Made by a program: the position numbers and the translations under genes. The notes under the pieces are model-generated. The model searched no databases, was not told where the DNA came from, and was given only the letters and a program-made list of their open reading frames with translations. Of a DNA stretch of 64,000 nucleotides, positions 49,466 through 60,415 are shown piece by piece; within the stretch, counting starts at the first letter, position 1, and each line of letters starts with the position of its first letter. Location of the stretch: the NCBI GenBank assembly GCA_019671135.1, contig JAHRHY010000010.1, positions 930,001-994,000 on the forward strand, in the 5' to 3' direction. The stretch is from Linnemannia hyalina. Taxonomy: Eukaryota > Mortierellomycota > Mortierellomycetes > Mortierellales > Mortierellaceae.

Positions 49466-50664
49466 ATGTCGCGCGTATTAAAGGCTGGAATTCTCGGAGC
49501 CACTGGCACAGTCGGTCAACGATTCATTCTTCTCCTCTCCGAGCACCCTGGTTTCTCGATCCATGCCCTCGGTGCCTCCCCTCGCTCAGCTGGCAAGACC
49601 TACATCAAGGCCACAAAGTGGAAGATGTCTCAGCCCATCCCTGCCGACGTCCGCCAGATGATCGTCGCCACATGCGAACCCGAGGGTTTCTTCAAGGAGT
49701 GCGATGTCGTCTTTTCTGGACTTGATGCTGATGTTGCCGGAGAGATTGGTAAATTCACTCATTTCCACACAAAAAAAAAATGTTACAATTCGTAGTTGAG
49801 TCACATTATCAACCAGCCATTGTCGAGAATATCTGTTAACTTAATTCTTTGGGGATAATTGTAGAGATGGCTTTCCTCAAGGCCGACTTGGCCCTGTTCT
49901 CCAACGCCAAGAACTACCGCACACACGAGGAGGTGCCTTTGATTGTCCCCATGGCCAACCCCTCCCACTTTGACCTCCTCACCCACCAACGCTCCATTCA
50001 CAACCTCTCCAAAGGATTTCTCGTCACCAACGCCAACTGCTCGACCTCTGGCTTGGTCGTGCCATTGAAGGCCCTTCAGGATGCATTCGGACCCCTGAGC
50101 AAGATCATGGTCACCACCATGCAGGCTGTCTCTGGTGCCGGATACCCCGGTGTCTCCTCTCTCGACATTATGGACAACGTCGTCCCATTCATCGGAGGCG
50201 AAGAGTCCAAGATGGAGTGGGAGACGCTCAAGATCTTGGGAGGCATGAACCAAGAGTTGACTGGATTCGAGCTGTTGAAGGGTACCAAGGTCTCGGCCAC
50301 CTGCAACCGTGTCCCCGTCATCGACGGTCACACCGAGTGTGTCTCGATCGAGTTTGAGAGACGCCCTGCCCCCTCGGTCGAGGAGGTCATCAAGGTCCTT
50401 GAGAACTACCGCACCGAGGCTCAGGAGCTGGGCTGCCACTCTGCACCAGAGCAGGCCATCATTGTCAGCAGGGAGGAGGATCGGCCACAGCCCCGCCTCG
50501 ACCGTGAGAACGGCCGTGGTTACAGTGTCACTGTCGGCCGTGTCCGCGAGTGCCAGGTCTTTGACACCAAGTTTACCCTCTTGGTCCACAACACCATCTT
50601 AGGTGCCGCTGGATCCGGTGTCCTCCTTGCCGAGTTGGCCCAGAAGAAGGGCCTCATTGTTTAA
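49466..50664 (+). CDS. HOM2: Aspartate-semialdehyde dehydrogenase
   Basis: Two exons (49466-49748, 49865-50664) encode 360 aa, near the length of yeast Hom2. The enzyme reduces aspartyl phosphate to aspartate semialdehyde with NADPH in the threonine, methionine and (in fungi) homoserine route. The NADP-binding start is [19 protein letters not shown], the catalytic cysteine is C153 in [10 protein letters not shown], and the conserved [14 protein letters not shown] and [14 protein letters not shown] segments (active-site His) follow. The sequence belongs to the fungal/archaeal ASADH branch. It is cytosolic with no targeting signal. This pathway is absent from animals. Confidence 0.95.
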
Positions 50665-50885
50665 ACCTTAGTACATTAGATCTCTCATCAGAAAAAATAA
50701 TAAAATTATGCATCATGAACAACAACCCGAGCAGGTACAGTATATAATGAGCGGCCGATTTCCTCCACCTTTTGTTATCTCTTTGCAGTGCTGTTGAAGG
50801 TTTAATGTCTATGTATACAGAAAGGTGATTGACTATGAATGAAAGGTATGAATTGAGTGGAGAAGAGGGAAAGAAAGGGTGTGAT

Positions 50886-52497
50886 CTAGTGTTTGCGGTT
50901 CTCTCGAACAAGAATAGTAAACCCTGCCAAGATACTCAAACCGCCAACGATGTTACCCCAGCCGATGGTTTCATGGAAGAGCGCCCAGTCTATCAAGGCC
51001 ACCAATGGAATTGTCGCCATTACACCCACAGCTGCAAAGACGGGGTTAGTCATCGAGACCACGATCATGAAACATCCATTGTAGATCAATCCAAGAGTGG
51101 CGATCATGAGGATTGAAAGGAACTCTTTCCATGTAGGCAACTCCATGATCTCGTGGCCAATCCAATGGAACAGTGGAATAGGGACCCAGAGCATGGTGAG
51201 AGTAACGACTCCCATCAATCCAGTCAGAGTGTTGGCAAAGGTGACGGGGGCAACCTTGGTTGAGGCGTATTTCTTGTACATGACCTATAAAGATGACCGA
51301 CGTGTTAGCTATTCCATCAACACTGAATTGATTGACGAGCACACATTGCAACTATGTATCAATGGCGATCAAATTACCTCCTCAAAGCCATAAAGAGCCG
51401 CTCCGACAAGAGCAAGAACATCACCCGCCATGGAGAATGACAACTTGCCAGCGACAGACTTGCCATCACCACCAGAGTCTCTGGTTGTCAAACTGATCAC
51501 TGCCACGCCGAGAAGAGACAGGAAGACGGCCAAGACCTTGTTCATAACAATCTTCTCTCGAAGCAGGAGGATCGAGAAGAGGTAGGCAAAGAAGCAGGCA
51601 GTGTTGTAGATGGCGGTCAAGTTGGCCATCGATGTCATGGCAATACAGGCGTACCAAAGGTAGGAAGGTACCATGAAGAGCGTGGTCATACCAAAGGTCA
51701 GCCAAAAGAGATACTTGGATAGGGCTCTCTTTTCTCTAGAAGTGTAAACGGTTGTTGTTGAGGCGAAGGACGCTGTCGGTTGGGAGGTAGATTCTGAAGT
51801 ATTGACCGCGGTATAATCAGCCTTGCGGTGCTTGAGATCGCTGGTGGACTGGCGGATGAGCTTAGCAAAGTAGTCGATTCGGTCCTGGAGTGATGAGAGG
51901 GATGTTGGGGCTGAACGCGAGATATAGGTTGTGTAAACGAACTGGGCAGGGAGAGCAATTGCCCAGAATGAGTGGGAGATGTAAAGGATGAAGTATGGCT
52001 TGTGGTATCCCATGGATGTCTGCACGTACTTTGTCAGTTCCTAGATATGTTCAATGGCATAAGAAGTTATATGTGAGTCCATTGCGCTTGAACAGAGTGT
52101 TTTTATGCACGTTGCGCGAAGGAGCCCCTGGATCTGCATTCATTGCGCAAAGGGTCATACGAAGAGAAAAGGGACATATCAACTGAACAATTCAAATGAA
52201 TGAACATCATACCGTCTGCAGGACAAAGGAGAAGATGCAGACAAAGAGGATGATAGAAGCCAAGCGGAAGCGCTTTGCATCTGCGAAGTGGCTGTCGTTC
52301 GGGCCATCCTCAATGGGTATTACCTCCGGATGGCTATTTCGAGCAGTGGAGGTGGGGTTGAGAGGTGTGGTGTCTCGTTGGTGACTCCTGGCCTGGTTGT
52401 CGTTATTGTTGTTGGTTGTCTGTCTCTGTGTCTGGGAGGGAGTCTGGCTAGACGAGGCTGCTGGGTCCTTCGTCTTTCGAGTTCCTGATCTCGACAT
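50886..52497 (-). CDS. SLC35F-type EamA/DMT membrane transporter
   Basis: Three minus-strand exons (52497-52213, 52040-51378, 51284-50886) encode 448 aa. The first 75 residues are disordered (Ser/Thr/Gln/Asn-rich), then about ten membrane helices follow in the DMT pattern, with a hydrophilic loop of about 75 residues between helices 2 and 3. Landmarks are YHKPYFILYISHSFWAIALP, SYLWYACIAMTSMANLTAIY and DWALFHETIGWGNIVGG. The family is SLC35F-like solute carriers, but this copy is clearly different from the one at 36329-38589. The substrate is unknown. It is divergent from the GYF gene. Confidence 0.8.
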
Positions 52498-52918
52498 GTG
52501 CAGTCTGAGTGTGTATAGGTTGATGATGGACAATGTGAAGAAAAAAAAGGTGGAAAAGGGAAAGAAGAGTGGGACAAGAATATGGAACCTTCTGTTCGTT
52601 AGTCTTGCTGCCACTACGTCACTTTCGGGCACACGACAGGTCAAGACGACAGAGGGTGATTCTGGTGGCGCCTTGGTCACTCTCCTCGTCCACCTTGGCG
52701 CTCCTTTTTTTTCATTCTCCTATGGGTCTGTTTCCGTATTTCTTTTCTTTCTTCTTCTTCTTCTTCTTCTTCTTCTTCTTCTTCTTCTTTAATTCATCCT
52801 TTGAATCCACATCGCATTACCATCACACCCACACACCAACAGCAAACAACCAACCAAGCCAACCCAGCAAACCAACCAAGCCAACCAACCAAAAAATCAC
52901 CGTCAGCAACCAACCACC
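52498..52918. promoter_or_regulatory. Divergent promoter SLC35F/GYF
   Basis: 421 bp between opposite start codons, holding a (TTC)n run at 52750-52790 and a CCAA-rich leader before the GYF start. Confidence 0.6.
52750..52790. repeat. (TTC)n microsatellite
   Basis: About thirteen TTC/CTT units in a row within the shared promoter of the SLC35F-type and GYF genes. Confidence 0.93.
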
Positions 52919-55900
52919 ATGGCATCCAACACGATGAACTTTGGTCCCGAGTGGTACGCACCAAGCAACAGCTACTGTTACAACTACAAGTACAACTGCA
53001 ACAACTGCACCAGTCGCTCAACCCTCTTTGCAAATATCATATTGACACTATCCCCCCAATTATGCGTGCGCCAACTAGGATGAGACGTTTCCCTGCCAGG
53101 ACCAGTCAGTCTCAACCCGACCTGCTCGCCAGAGCGCCTTCGCCTCCTCCTGTCGCCCCAACCCACCAGGACTGGGGTCAACCCGCACTCCCCGCATCCC
53201 AGGCAGCCTTGCCTGCCTTCAGCTACTCCTCAATCGCCGCCAGCAACGTCCGCTCTCACAACGGAACTTCTAGCTCGGACACCTCTGTCTTGGACACAAT
53301 CAACGATGGAAGCAGCAACGGCAATGGCCCCAGCTTTGCTTCGGACTCGTTGAACCCCTTCAAGTACTCCAAGGAGCTGATGATTGCACTCTACAAACCC
53401 ACAGGTCTCCCCATCGAGTTTGAGAGACACGCTGTCATGACCAGCGAAGACCCTCTCGCTCCCATGTCGACTTTGCCATTCTCAGAACACGAGATCAAGG
53501 TACAACAGAGCGACCTCCTGTTTTGTGCAGCTGCCAATTCGTCCAACAGGATAACAAGCATTGTGTTGATAAACCCCCTCCCTCCTTGCAGTGGTCTGGA
53601 CGTCCATCGTAACCCTCCCCCCCCCTTTTTCCTTTCTTGTCTTGCACCTGTCATAGCTCCTCTCCGGCAACGTGAACAGCGAAGTGGCGCGCAGGACGGC
53701 TCAACCAGGAGACAGCCCCTTGGAGAGGCCACAAGGGCAGCGTCGAGAGAGTTTCTCCATTACCGGCGACAACTCGGGGCGATATGACCGGTCGGAAAAG
53801 CCCTCGTCCTACACACGCAGCTATGATTCCAGAGGTCATGCTACTGGAACAAAACCACGAAGTAAGTGTTGCTTGCCGCTGACTTCTATCTTTTGGTGCC
53901 AATACAAGTTTTATTCATGCATGCACGTTGATGTCGTGATACGCCTGACGAGGCTCTGACACCTATCGTGTAATTGCTCAATAGCCTTGAACAGCGAGAG
54001 TCGTAGCCATTCATTCAGGCGAACAGAGCAAGTTGTGGTGGAACGTGAGAGTGAGCCAGAGGAGGATGGGCTTTGGAACTCCCCCGTTGGCAACTCAGTG
54101 GGCTCCTTTGACGCCAATGGCGTTTTTCGAATCAGCGGAGAAGGCGAAGAACTCCAACCCCTGGCAGATCTCGAGGAATCCCCAGCCGTACCATCCAATG
54201 ACGAGACAACGGGTACGTCTCTTGTCGAGGAAGGCGACGACCTCAGTGGCGTAAAGACGTCTCTCTTTTCTCTTCGGCCACAGGAGCCAACCTACTCAGG
54301 TCATGGTTCTGAGAAGCCTGGCGTTGTTTCACCAATTCTCTCTCAGCGCACAATGGAGCCTATTGCTCCTGTCGACAACAATCGCATTTCTGTTACCATG
54401 CTTACTGGAAAACCTACTGAGGCATTTGCAGCTCGGGATTCAGACGAGTTTACGTCGTTTGGTGATAAGCCACCATTGAGTGCCTCGCATCCTCCAGGCC
54501 TGGTTCCTGAGCCTGGATTCAAGTCCTTGCTGGCGGAGATGGGCACGTGGCTTTATCGGGACCCTAGTGGCAGCATTCAAGGACCATTCTTGTCGAGCGA
54601 GATGCACGAGTGGTACAAGGGAGGCTTCTTCACGTCAGACTTGCTTGTGAAGCGCGAGCAGGATTCTACGTTCGAGCCTTTGGGGTCGTTGATCAGGAGA
54701 GTTGGCTCTGACGACCAACCGTTCTTGACTGCGGGAGTAATTCGACCTGAGCCCCTGCAATCGCCTGTCCATCCCAACCGCCCTTCCATTCCCTCGTTGG
54801 CGCAGAACAGGCAGCCAGTCCCGCAGCTGCCGCAGTCCCCAGGCTGGATGGGGATGAGCGCTCCTTCGACTCCCAGCACAGCTAACTTTGGCACAGACCG
54901 ATTGATGTTACAGCAGCAGCAAGTCCAGCAGCAGCATTCTTCTGGTGACTTGTTCAGCAGCACCAACGGACTCGGTCAACAGCGCACGGGCTTTAGTGGT
55001 GCTCAGGAGCCTGTTGCTTTGTCTGGACTGGAGTCGAGATGGAGCTCTGCTCAATTCAGTCGTCCTCACATTGCAGAGTCTAATGCTGGTTGGGGAGGCG
55101 ATGCCTTCTCTCGTTCGCCTGTTGCCAGCATGGCTGCAGCTCACACTCCCTTGGGAAGTGCCCACTACATGGAACAGCAACAAAGACTTCATAACCAGGA
55201 GCTGGAGCGCCAACAGTACATGCAACTCCTTCAGCGCCAGGCCCAGATGCAATCGATTATGCATCAGCAGCAGTTCATGGCTGCCCGCCAGCAATTTGGG
55301 ACCGATCCTCAGGCTCTTGCAGCCTTGCTTGCTCAACAGCAGGCTCAGCAGCGACAGCTTCAGATGCGATACCAACAACTACAGTTCACTGGCATCCATG
55401 CCCAAGGCCCATCGACTCCTGGAGGCACCGCTGTTCCATGGGGGGGAATGGGACAGCCCTCCAGCCCTTGGACAACGTCGATTATCCCCTCAAACTCGGA
55501 CAACTACTTTGACTACAACAAGGGCGAAGGCAGTCAAGCTCCCTACTCGATGCGCCAGCAGCCTACACCTATGCAGCCACCCCAGCCTCATCAACAGCAG
55601 CACCAGTTGTTCCAGCCATTCCAGCAGGAGCACACACAGTTCCACCCTGGACGTCCCAGTGAGCCTGTGATGCAGGTTGGTCAGACGCCTCAGTCCTTAG
55701 CCCAGGAACACCAACAGCCTCAGCTTCAACAGCATCACCAGCAGCAGCAACACCAACATCAAGAACTCCAGCAGCATCAGTCTCAGATAGCCCATGAGCA
55801 AACCATCGATGCCGTTGCTGGCAAGATGGCTGATCTTCAGGTGCAGGAAGAAGTTGGTCAGGAGGTCGCGAAGGATGATCTTGAGCCCTTGGAACAGACT

Positions 55901-57337
55901 TTGTCTGTCGTCGAAGAGGTGGCACGCGCAGAGGATGTCAAGGCGTCTTTGGAGCACGTTGAGGCGGCGATTCAAGGAAAGGTCCATGAAGAGGAGAAGT
56001 TCGAGGATTGGGAGGAGATTGAAGACCCGGTTAATGAGCTGGCTGCACAGCACGAACGCAGACAACAGGATATCAGGGAAGGATCTGTTCACGATGACGA
56101 GTTCGTTGGCGAGACCTTGGCTCACGAGGAGCACGAGGTTGAGGAGGAGCACGAGGTTGAAGAGGGGCACGAGGTTGCAGAGGCCGCCGAGGACACTGCT
56201 TCCGAGACTGCATCAACCACAGCCGCTGTAGAATTGCCTGCACCTTCGTCCATCAAGGCCAGTCCTGCACCATGGGCCAAGCCAACGAACGTGGATGATG
56301 AGGTCGTGGAGAAGAAGGGACCCACTCTTCGTGAAATTCAAGAGCTGGAGGCCAAGAAGTCTGAGGAGACAAAGGCTGAGAGGCACGCTCAGCTTGCTGC
56401 CGCTGCTGCACTGGCAGGAGGCAATGGCGCCTTTGATTTCGCCAAGGGTATGTCTGGCGCCCCCGCTTGGAGCAGTTCCGCGCCCACTACCCCCAAGAAG
56501 AAGACTCTGAAGGAGATTCAGGAAGAGGAGGAGGCCACCACAAAGAAAAATCGTGCCGCAGCCAAACAGGCCCAGACGGCAGGCCTCGTTGCCATCGTCA
56601 CGTCGAACACTGGATCTGTTGGTAAACGCTATGCTGACACCGTTGGACCTAAGGTAATTTTAGTTGCTCTCATTGATAAGGCATGGCTGTATCCGTTAAG
56701 ACGTCTGTTCATTAACTATTTTTGTCACCTTGCACTATAGCCCGTGCCATCCATCGCGTCTTCGGGACCATGGAATATGTCTCCCGTCACTGCCAGCAGA
56801 CCCACTTCGGTGACCCGTAGCTCTCTCGTTTTTGCCGCCAACCCATCTGCCCACTCGCCCACTACTCCTCACTCGAGAGGATCCGAGAACAGCTGGATCG
56901 AGGTGGGTTCCAAGCGCGATTCACATCCCACACCAGCCACAGTGACCCCTGCCGTCACTCGCAACTCAACCACCCCCGCCCACAAGACTGTTAATCCGAA
57001 CGATCCCCATCCTGCTTCTGAGGAGTTTTTGAGATGGTGCCGCCAGGCGTTGAAGGGATTGCAGGGTGTTGTTTTGGAGGACTTTATCCAGATGCTACTC
57101 ACGTTCCCCTTGAACCCTGATCCGATGACGGTGGAGATTATTCAGGACTCGATCTATGCTAACTCGCAGTCGCTGAACGGCCGCCAGTTTGCGGACGAGT
57201 TTATTAAGCGTCGCAAGGCGGATGCTTTCCCCAATGGTGCACCCGCGTCGATGGTGTCCGGACATACCCCTTCCTCTACCCCTGATTCTTCCTTCAAGGT
57301 CGTCTCCAAGAAGGGTAAGAAGAAGGGAACTCTGTAG
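52919..57337 (+). CDS. GYF-domain protein (Smy2/Syh1/GIGYF type)
   Basis: Five exons (52919-52953, 53079-53499, 53657-53861, 53985-56653, 56741-57337) encode 1308 aa. GYF domains bind proline-rich peptides; Smy2/Syh1/GIGYF proteins link to translational repression, mRNA quality control and COPII traffic. The GYF domain lies at about 405-460 and begins WLYRDPSGSIQGPFLSSEM, with the WYKGGFF core. The N-terminus MASNTMNFGPEWMRRFPAR is a conserved 4E-like motif region in fungal members. The middle is a long Gln/His-rich low-complexity region, then acidic Glu/Val/His repeats and a coiled-coil-like Ala/Lys/Glu stretch. The C-terminus has a SWIEVGSKR element and a helical module (WCRQALKGLQGVVLEDFIQM) typical of fungal Smy2-like proteins. 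The first exon is 35 nt. Confidence 0.88.
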
Positions 57338-57459
57338 GAGTGTACTGTACATTCTTGAGTATCGAGCGTAATAAAATATCAATGTGACTGCCACGCATTA
57401 ATCGTCTTTGTCGGAACGAAGCATCTTTTTTGTTCTTGCACTTTACAATCTCATTCACC

Positions 57460-59097
57460 ATGCTCAGCCAAAGTCTGTTCAGGAGATCCTTTTTGTCTCT
57501 CACCAAGGTCGCCCATGCCTCCTCAACAGCAACAGTAGCAACTAGCAGGACCGTATCAAGACTACACCTCGTGCGACATGGAGCACTCCCAAAGCAATCA
57601 ACCCAAGCACTCCATTCCTCCACCTCACTCTTTCTTCCTCGCAAACCCAGAAATGCCCATGGCGGGGGAAACCTTCGGAACCACTTTGGAAACTACACCC
57701 GCCTTGCACCTACATCCCTAAGATTGGGCGTCGTCCCGCCCGATGTCCATGGACTTGTCCCAGATCATATTCAAAAACCTGGGTATGCACTTCGAGGTGA
57801 ACCGTCCGAGTGGGCGGCGGGGATCCCGATCAATGGACCTGAGGAGATTGAAAAGTGTCGACGCGCCGGACAGCTTGCCAAGAAGATCTTGGAGCTAGGA
57901 GGCACTCTTGTCAAAGTAATTGGGGATGCTTATGACTATATCGCTCATTGCACATGTAATACTTGCGCGTCAAAGGCTCTTGTATGCTGACTCAGAACTC
58001 TCGCGATCCGTGACACTTCTTACACCAATTGTAGGCTGGTGTCAGCACAAACGAGATTGACAGGATCCTGCACGAAGCCATCATTGCAAACAATGCCTAC
58101 CCATCACCACTGAACTATATGGGCTTCCCAAAGTCTGTATGCACCTCGGTCTCCAATGTCATTGCACATGGTATCCCTGACAAGTAAGTTTAGACGCGTG
58201 GATTAATTGGAAGCGTATTTTACTTTTTGTGCCTGTCGCTGTTTTTTGACGTTTGACTGATCCGCTTTTTTTCTTTGCGTATAGTCGCTGCCTCGAGGAT
58301 GGCGATATTATCAACATCGATATTACTGTACGTCGATACATGCACGTTGCGCCCTTGAGAAGATTCTTTCCGAGATGAACAATAGGACTAACTGTGCCTT
58401 CATTGTAAACGTTAAATGTTCAGGTGTACTTGGATGGATATCACGGAGACACGTCAGCAACATATTTTGTCGGGAATGTAGACAAGGCAGGAAAAGAACT
58501 CGTGGAGCACACGAAAGAAGCCCTTGATGAAGCCATCGCGATCTGTCAGCCGGGAGTACCTCTGAACCGGATCGGAAAGACTATTCAAGCGATTGCTGAT
58601 CGACACGGGTACACAATCTCGGAGCAGTTTTCAGGACATGGCATTGGCAAGGAGTTTCACTGCCTTCCTCTGATCTATCACCATGGTAAACTTTCTACGG
58701 TGTCTGTGGCTTAGCCTTGTCGATGCCTTTTTTGGTGGTGTTTCAATATTGACTTGCTTGCTGACGCGACGTAACTTCATTTTCACTTTTATTAGACAAC
58801 GATGAGGATGGGACGATGGAAAAGGGCATGATATTTACGATTGAGCCAATGTTTTGTCAAGGAACTGCTGTGGGCGTTCAGTGGCCCGATAAATGGACAG
58901 TGGCGACAGCTGACGGAGGTCGCAGTGCTCAGTTTGAACACACAGTACGTTTGTGAGGCTTCTTTGTTTTTTGGCATTATTCTTTTCTTCGTCCTGATAT
59001 CAAAGTAGGCAGCAAAGCCTAACGCTTCTTCTATTCTATGCGCGTCCTCTGATAGATTGTAATCACCGACGATGGTGCCGAGCGTTTGACAGGTTAG
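57460..59097 (+). CDS. Mitochondrial methionine aminopeptidase (MAP1D type)
   Basis: Six exons (57460-57915, 58035-58183, 58285-58327, 58424-58685, 58796-58944, 59056-59097) encode 366 aa. It removes the initiator methionine from proteins made in or imported into the organelle. All five metal ligands of the pita-bread fold are in place: D214 (NIDIT), D225 (HGDTS), H288 (SGHGIG), E320 (TIEP) and E351 (FEHT). The N-terminus of about 100 residues is Arg/Ser/Thr-rich with no acidic residues, a mitochondrial presequence, and there is no N-terminal zinc-finger module as in cytosolic MAP1. Exon 3 is only 43 nt and holds the first metal ligand region. Confidence 0.93.
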
Positions 59098-60415
59098 AGA
59101 CTGAAAATAAAACGTATATTTGAATATATAATTTTTACCGACGTCATTGATGTGCCAGTTTACAGGCACCAGGCACCAGAAATATCAGTAACTGATGTAA
59201 GTGTATGTAGATTTGAGACCAGGAAGGTTGATGCTTCGCCCAGGCTCTATGAAGTACAGGCGCCACTTTGGTCTTTTTTCTATTCGGGGCTCTCATGTCG
59301 TGTATGCCTTTTTTTCCTCCAACCAGAAGCAATCGGTGTCTTTGATAACAATAGGGATTTCGCAGACTGTTCAATGCATGCTGGAAGGGGGAAAAGAGGC
59401 GATAGACCGACATTCTGCGTTGTAGAAGCAAGGGACTAAAAAATAGTGCATTATGATTCCTTGGAAGTCCAGAGAAGAAACAGGTCATGGTGCATAATTC
59501 ACGAGTTCACAAAAGTATATGAACACGAAAGAAAGTAGAAGAGAAGAAACTGATATCGTTCTGGAACTCCCCAACATACCTGTTAGTTTGTCTTCGTTCG
59601 CCCGTATGTGTATGTGTTGCAAAGTACGAATTGACTGACGATAGCGATGGTTAACTAGACAAAAGTGAGAAAGAGATGCAAGCGGATCAAAAAGGAGTTT
59701 GTTTTTGGGGACGAGTGATGACAGGTGTGTGTAAGAGAGTAAAAAAGAGCCGATGTGGGTTCGAGAGTTGTTGTTGTGTCCTGCAGACCGACCCACAACC
59801 AACCTGACCCCTGAAAAAAGAAAAAAAAGTCGAATCACAAGGAGGGTGGTGGATGTTATTTTCATTCCCTTCCCCCTCTTTCTCTCCTAATGACTCTTTA
59901 TCGTCATCCGTTTCTCTCTCTCTCTCTCTCTCTTTTGCAAGAACAACAACAACAACAACAACATCGCCAGCAACGACTTCAGTCTCAGGAATCCGTAGAG
60001 ACCAGGACCCCAGGACACTCACCTACTTGCATCACACTACACAGCTCAGCTGAGCATAGCACTACACACCTGCTCAATTTTTATTCGTACGCTCTCTTTT
60101 TATTTCTTGCCCTGCACACAGCAACAAGCAGGGATTCTTATTGTTATTATTTGGCCTACAACTTCCTTCCGCGTGTCCAACGAACGGCCCTTTGTCAGCT
60201 CCAACAACAACAAAAACAACAAAAACAACAACCTTCTGCAGCCAAACAGCTCCCCAATCGTGGTCCCCAGGATCTCGGCGCACAAGGACACGCGGACAGC
60301 AGAGTCCGCCGCCGTTTCCTCTGCAGTCAGGATTGCCAGACATAGCGGCAGCAACACCCAATCAAGGCGTACTTCAGCTGCTGGCACAGCTCAACCGTCT
60401 GGATCCTGTGCTGGC
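59098..60415. other. Intergenic region MAP1D-ankyrin protein
   Basis: About 1.3 kb without a supportable gene. It includes a CT dinucleotide run at 59912-59934, a CAA/ACA run at 59942-59961, and an open frame without an ATG that leads into the ankyrin gene, so part is probably its 5' UTR or an unrecognised first exon. Confidence 0.55.
59912..59961. repeat. (CT)n and (CAA)n microsatellites
   Basis: A CT run of about 11 units followed after a few bases by about six CAA units, upstream of the ankyrin protein gene. Confidence 0.88.

Noticed and set aside
49801..50589. 262-codon minus-strand frame opposite aspartate-semialdehyde dehydrogenase
   Set aside because: Sense strand encodes an unambiguous enzyme; the antisense frame has no motif and reflects codon bias.
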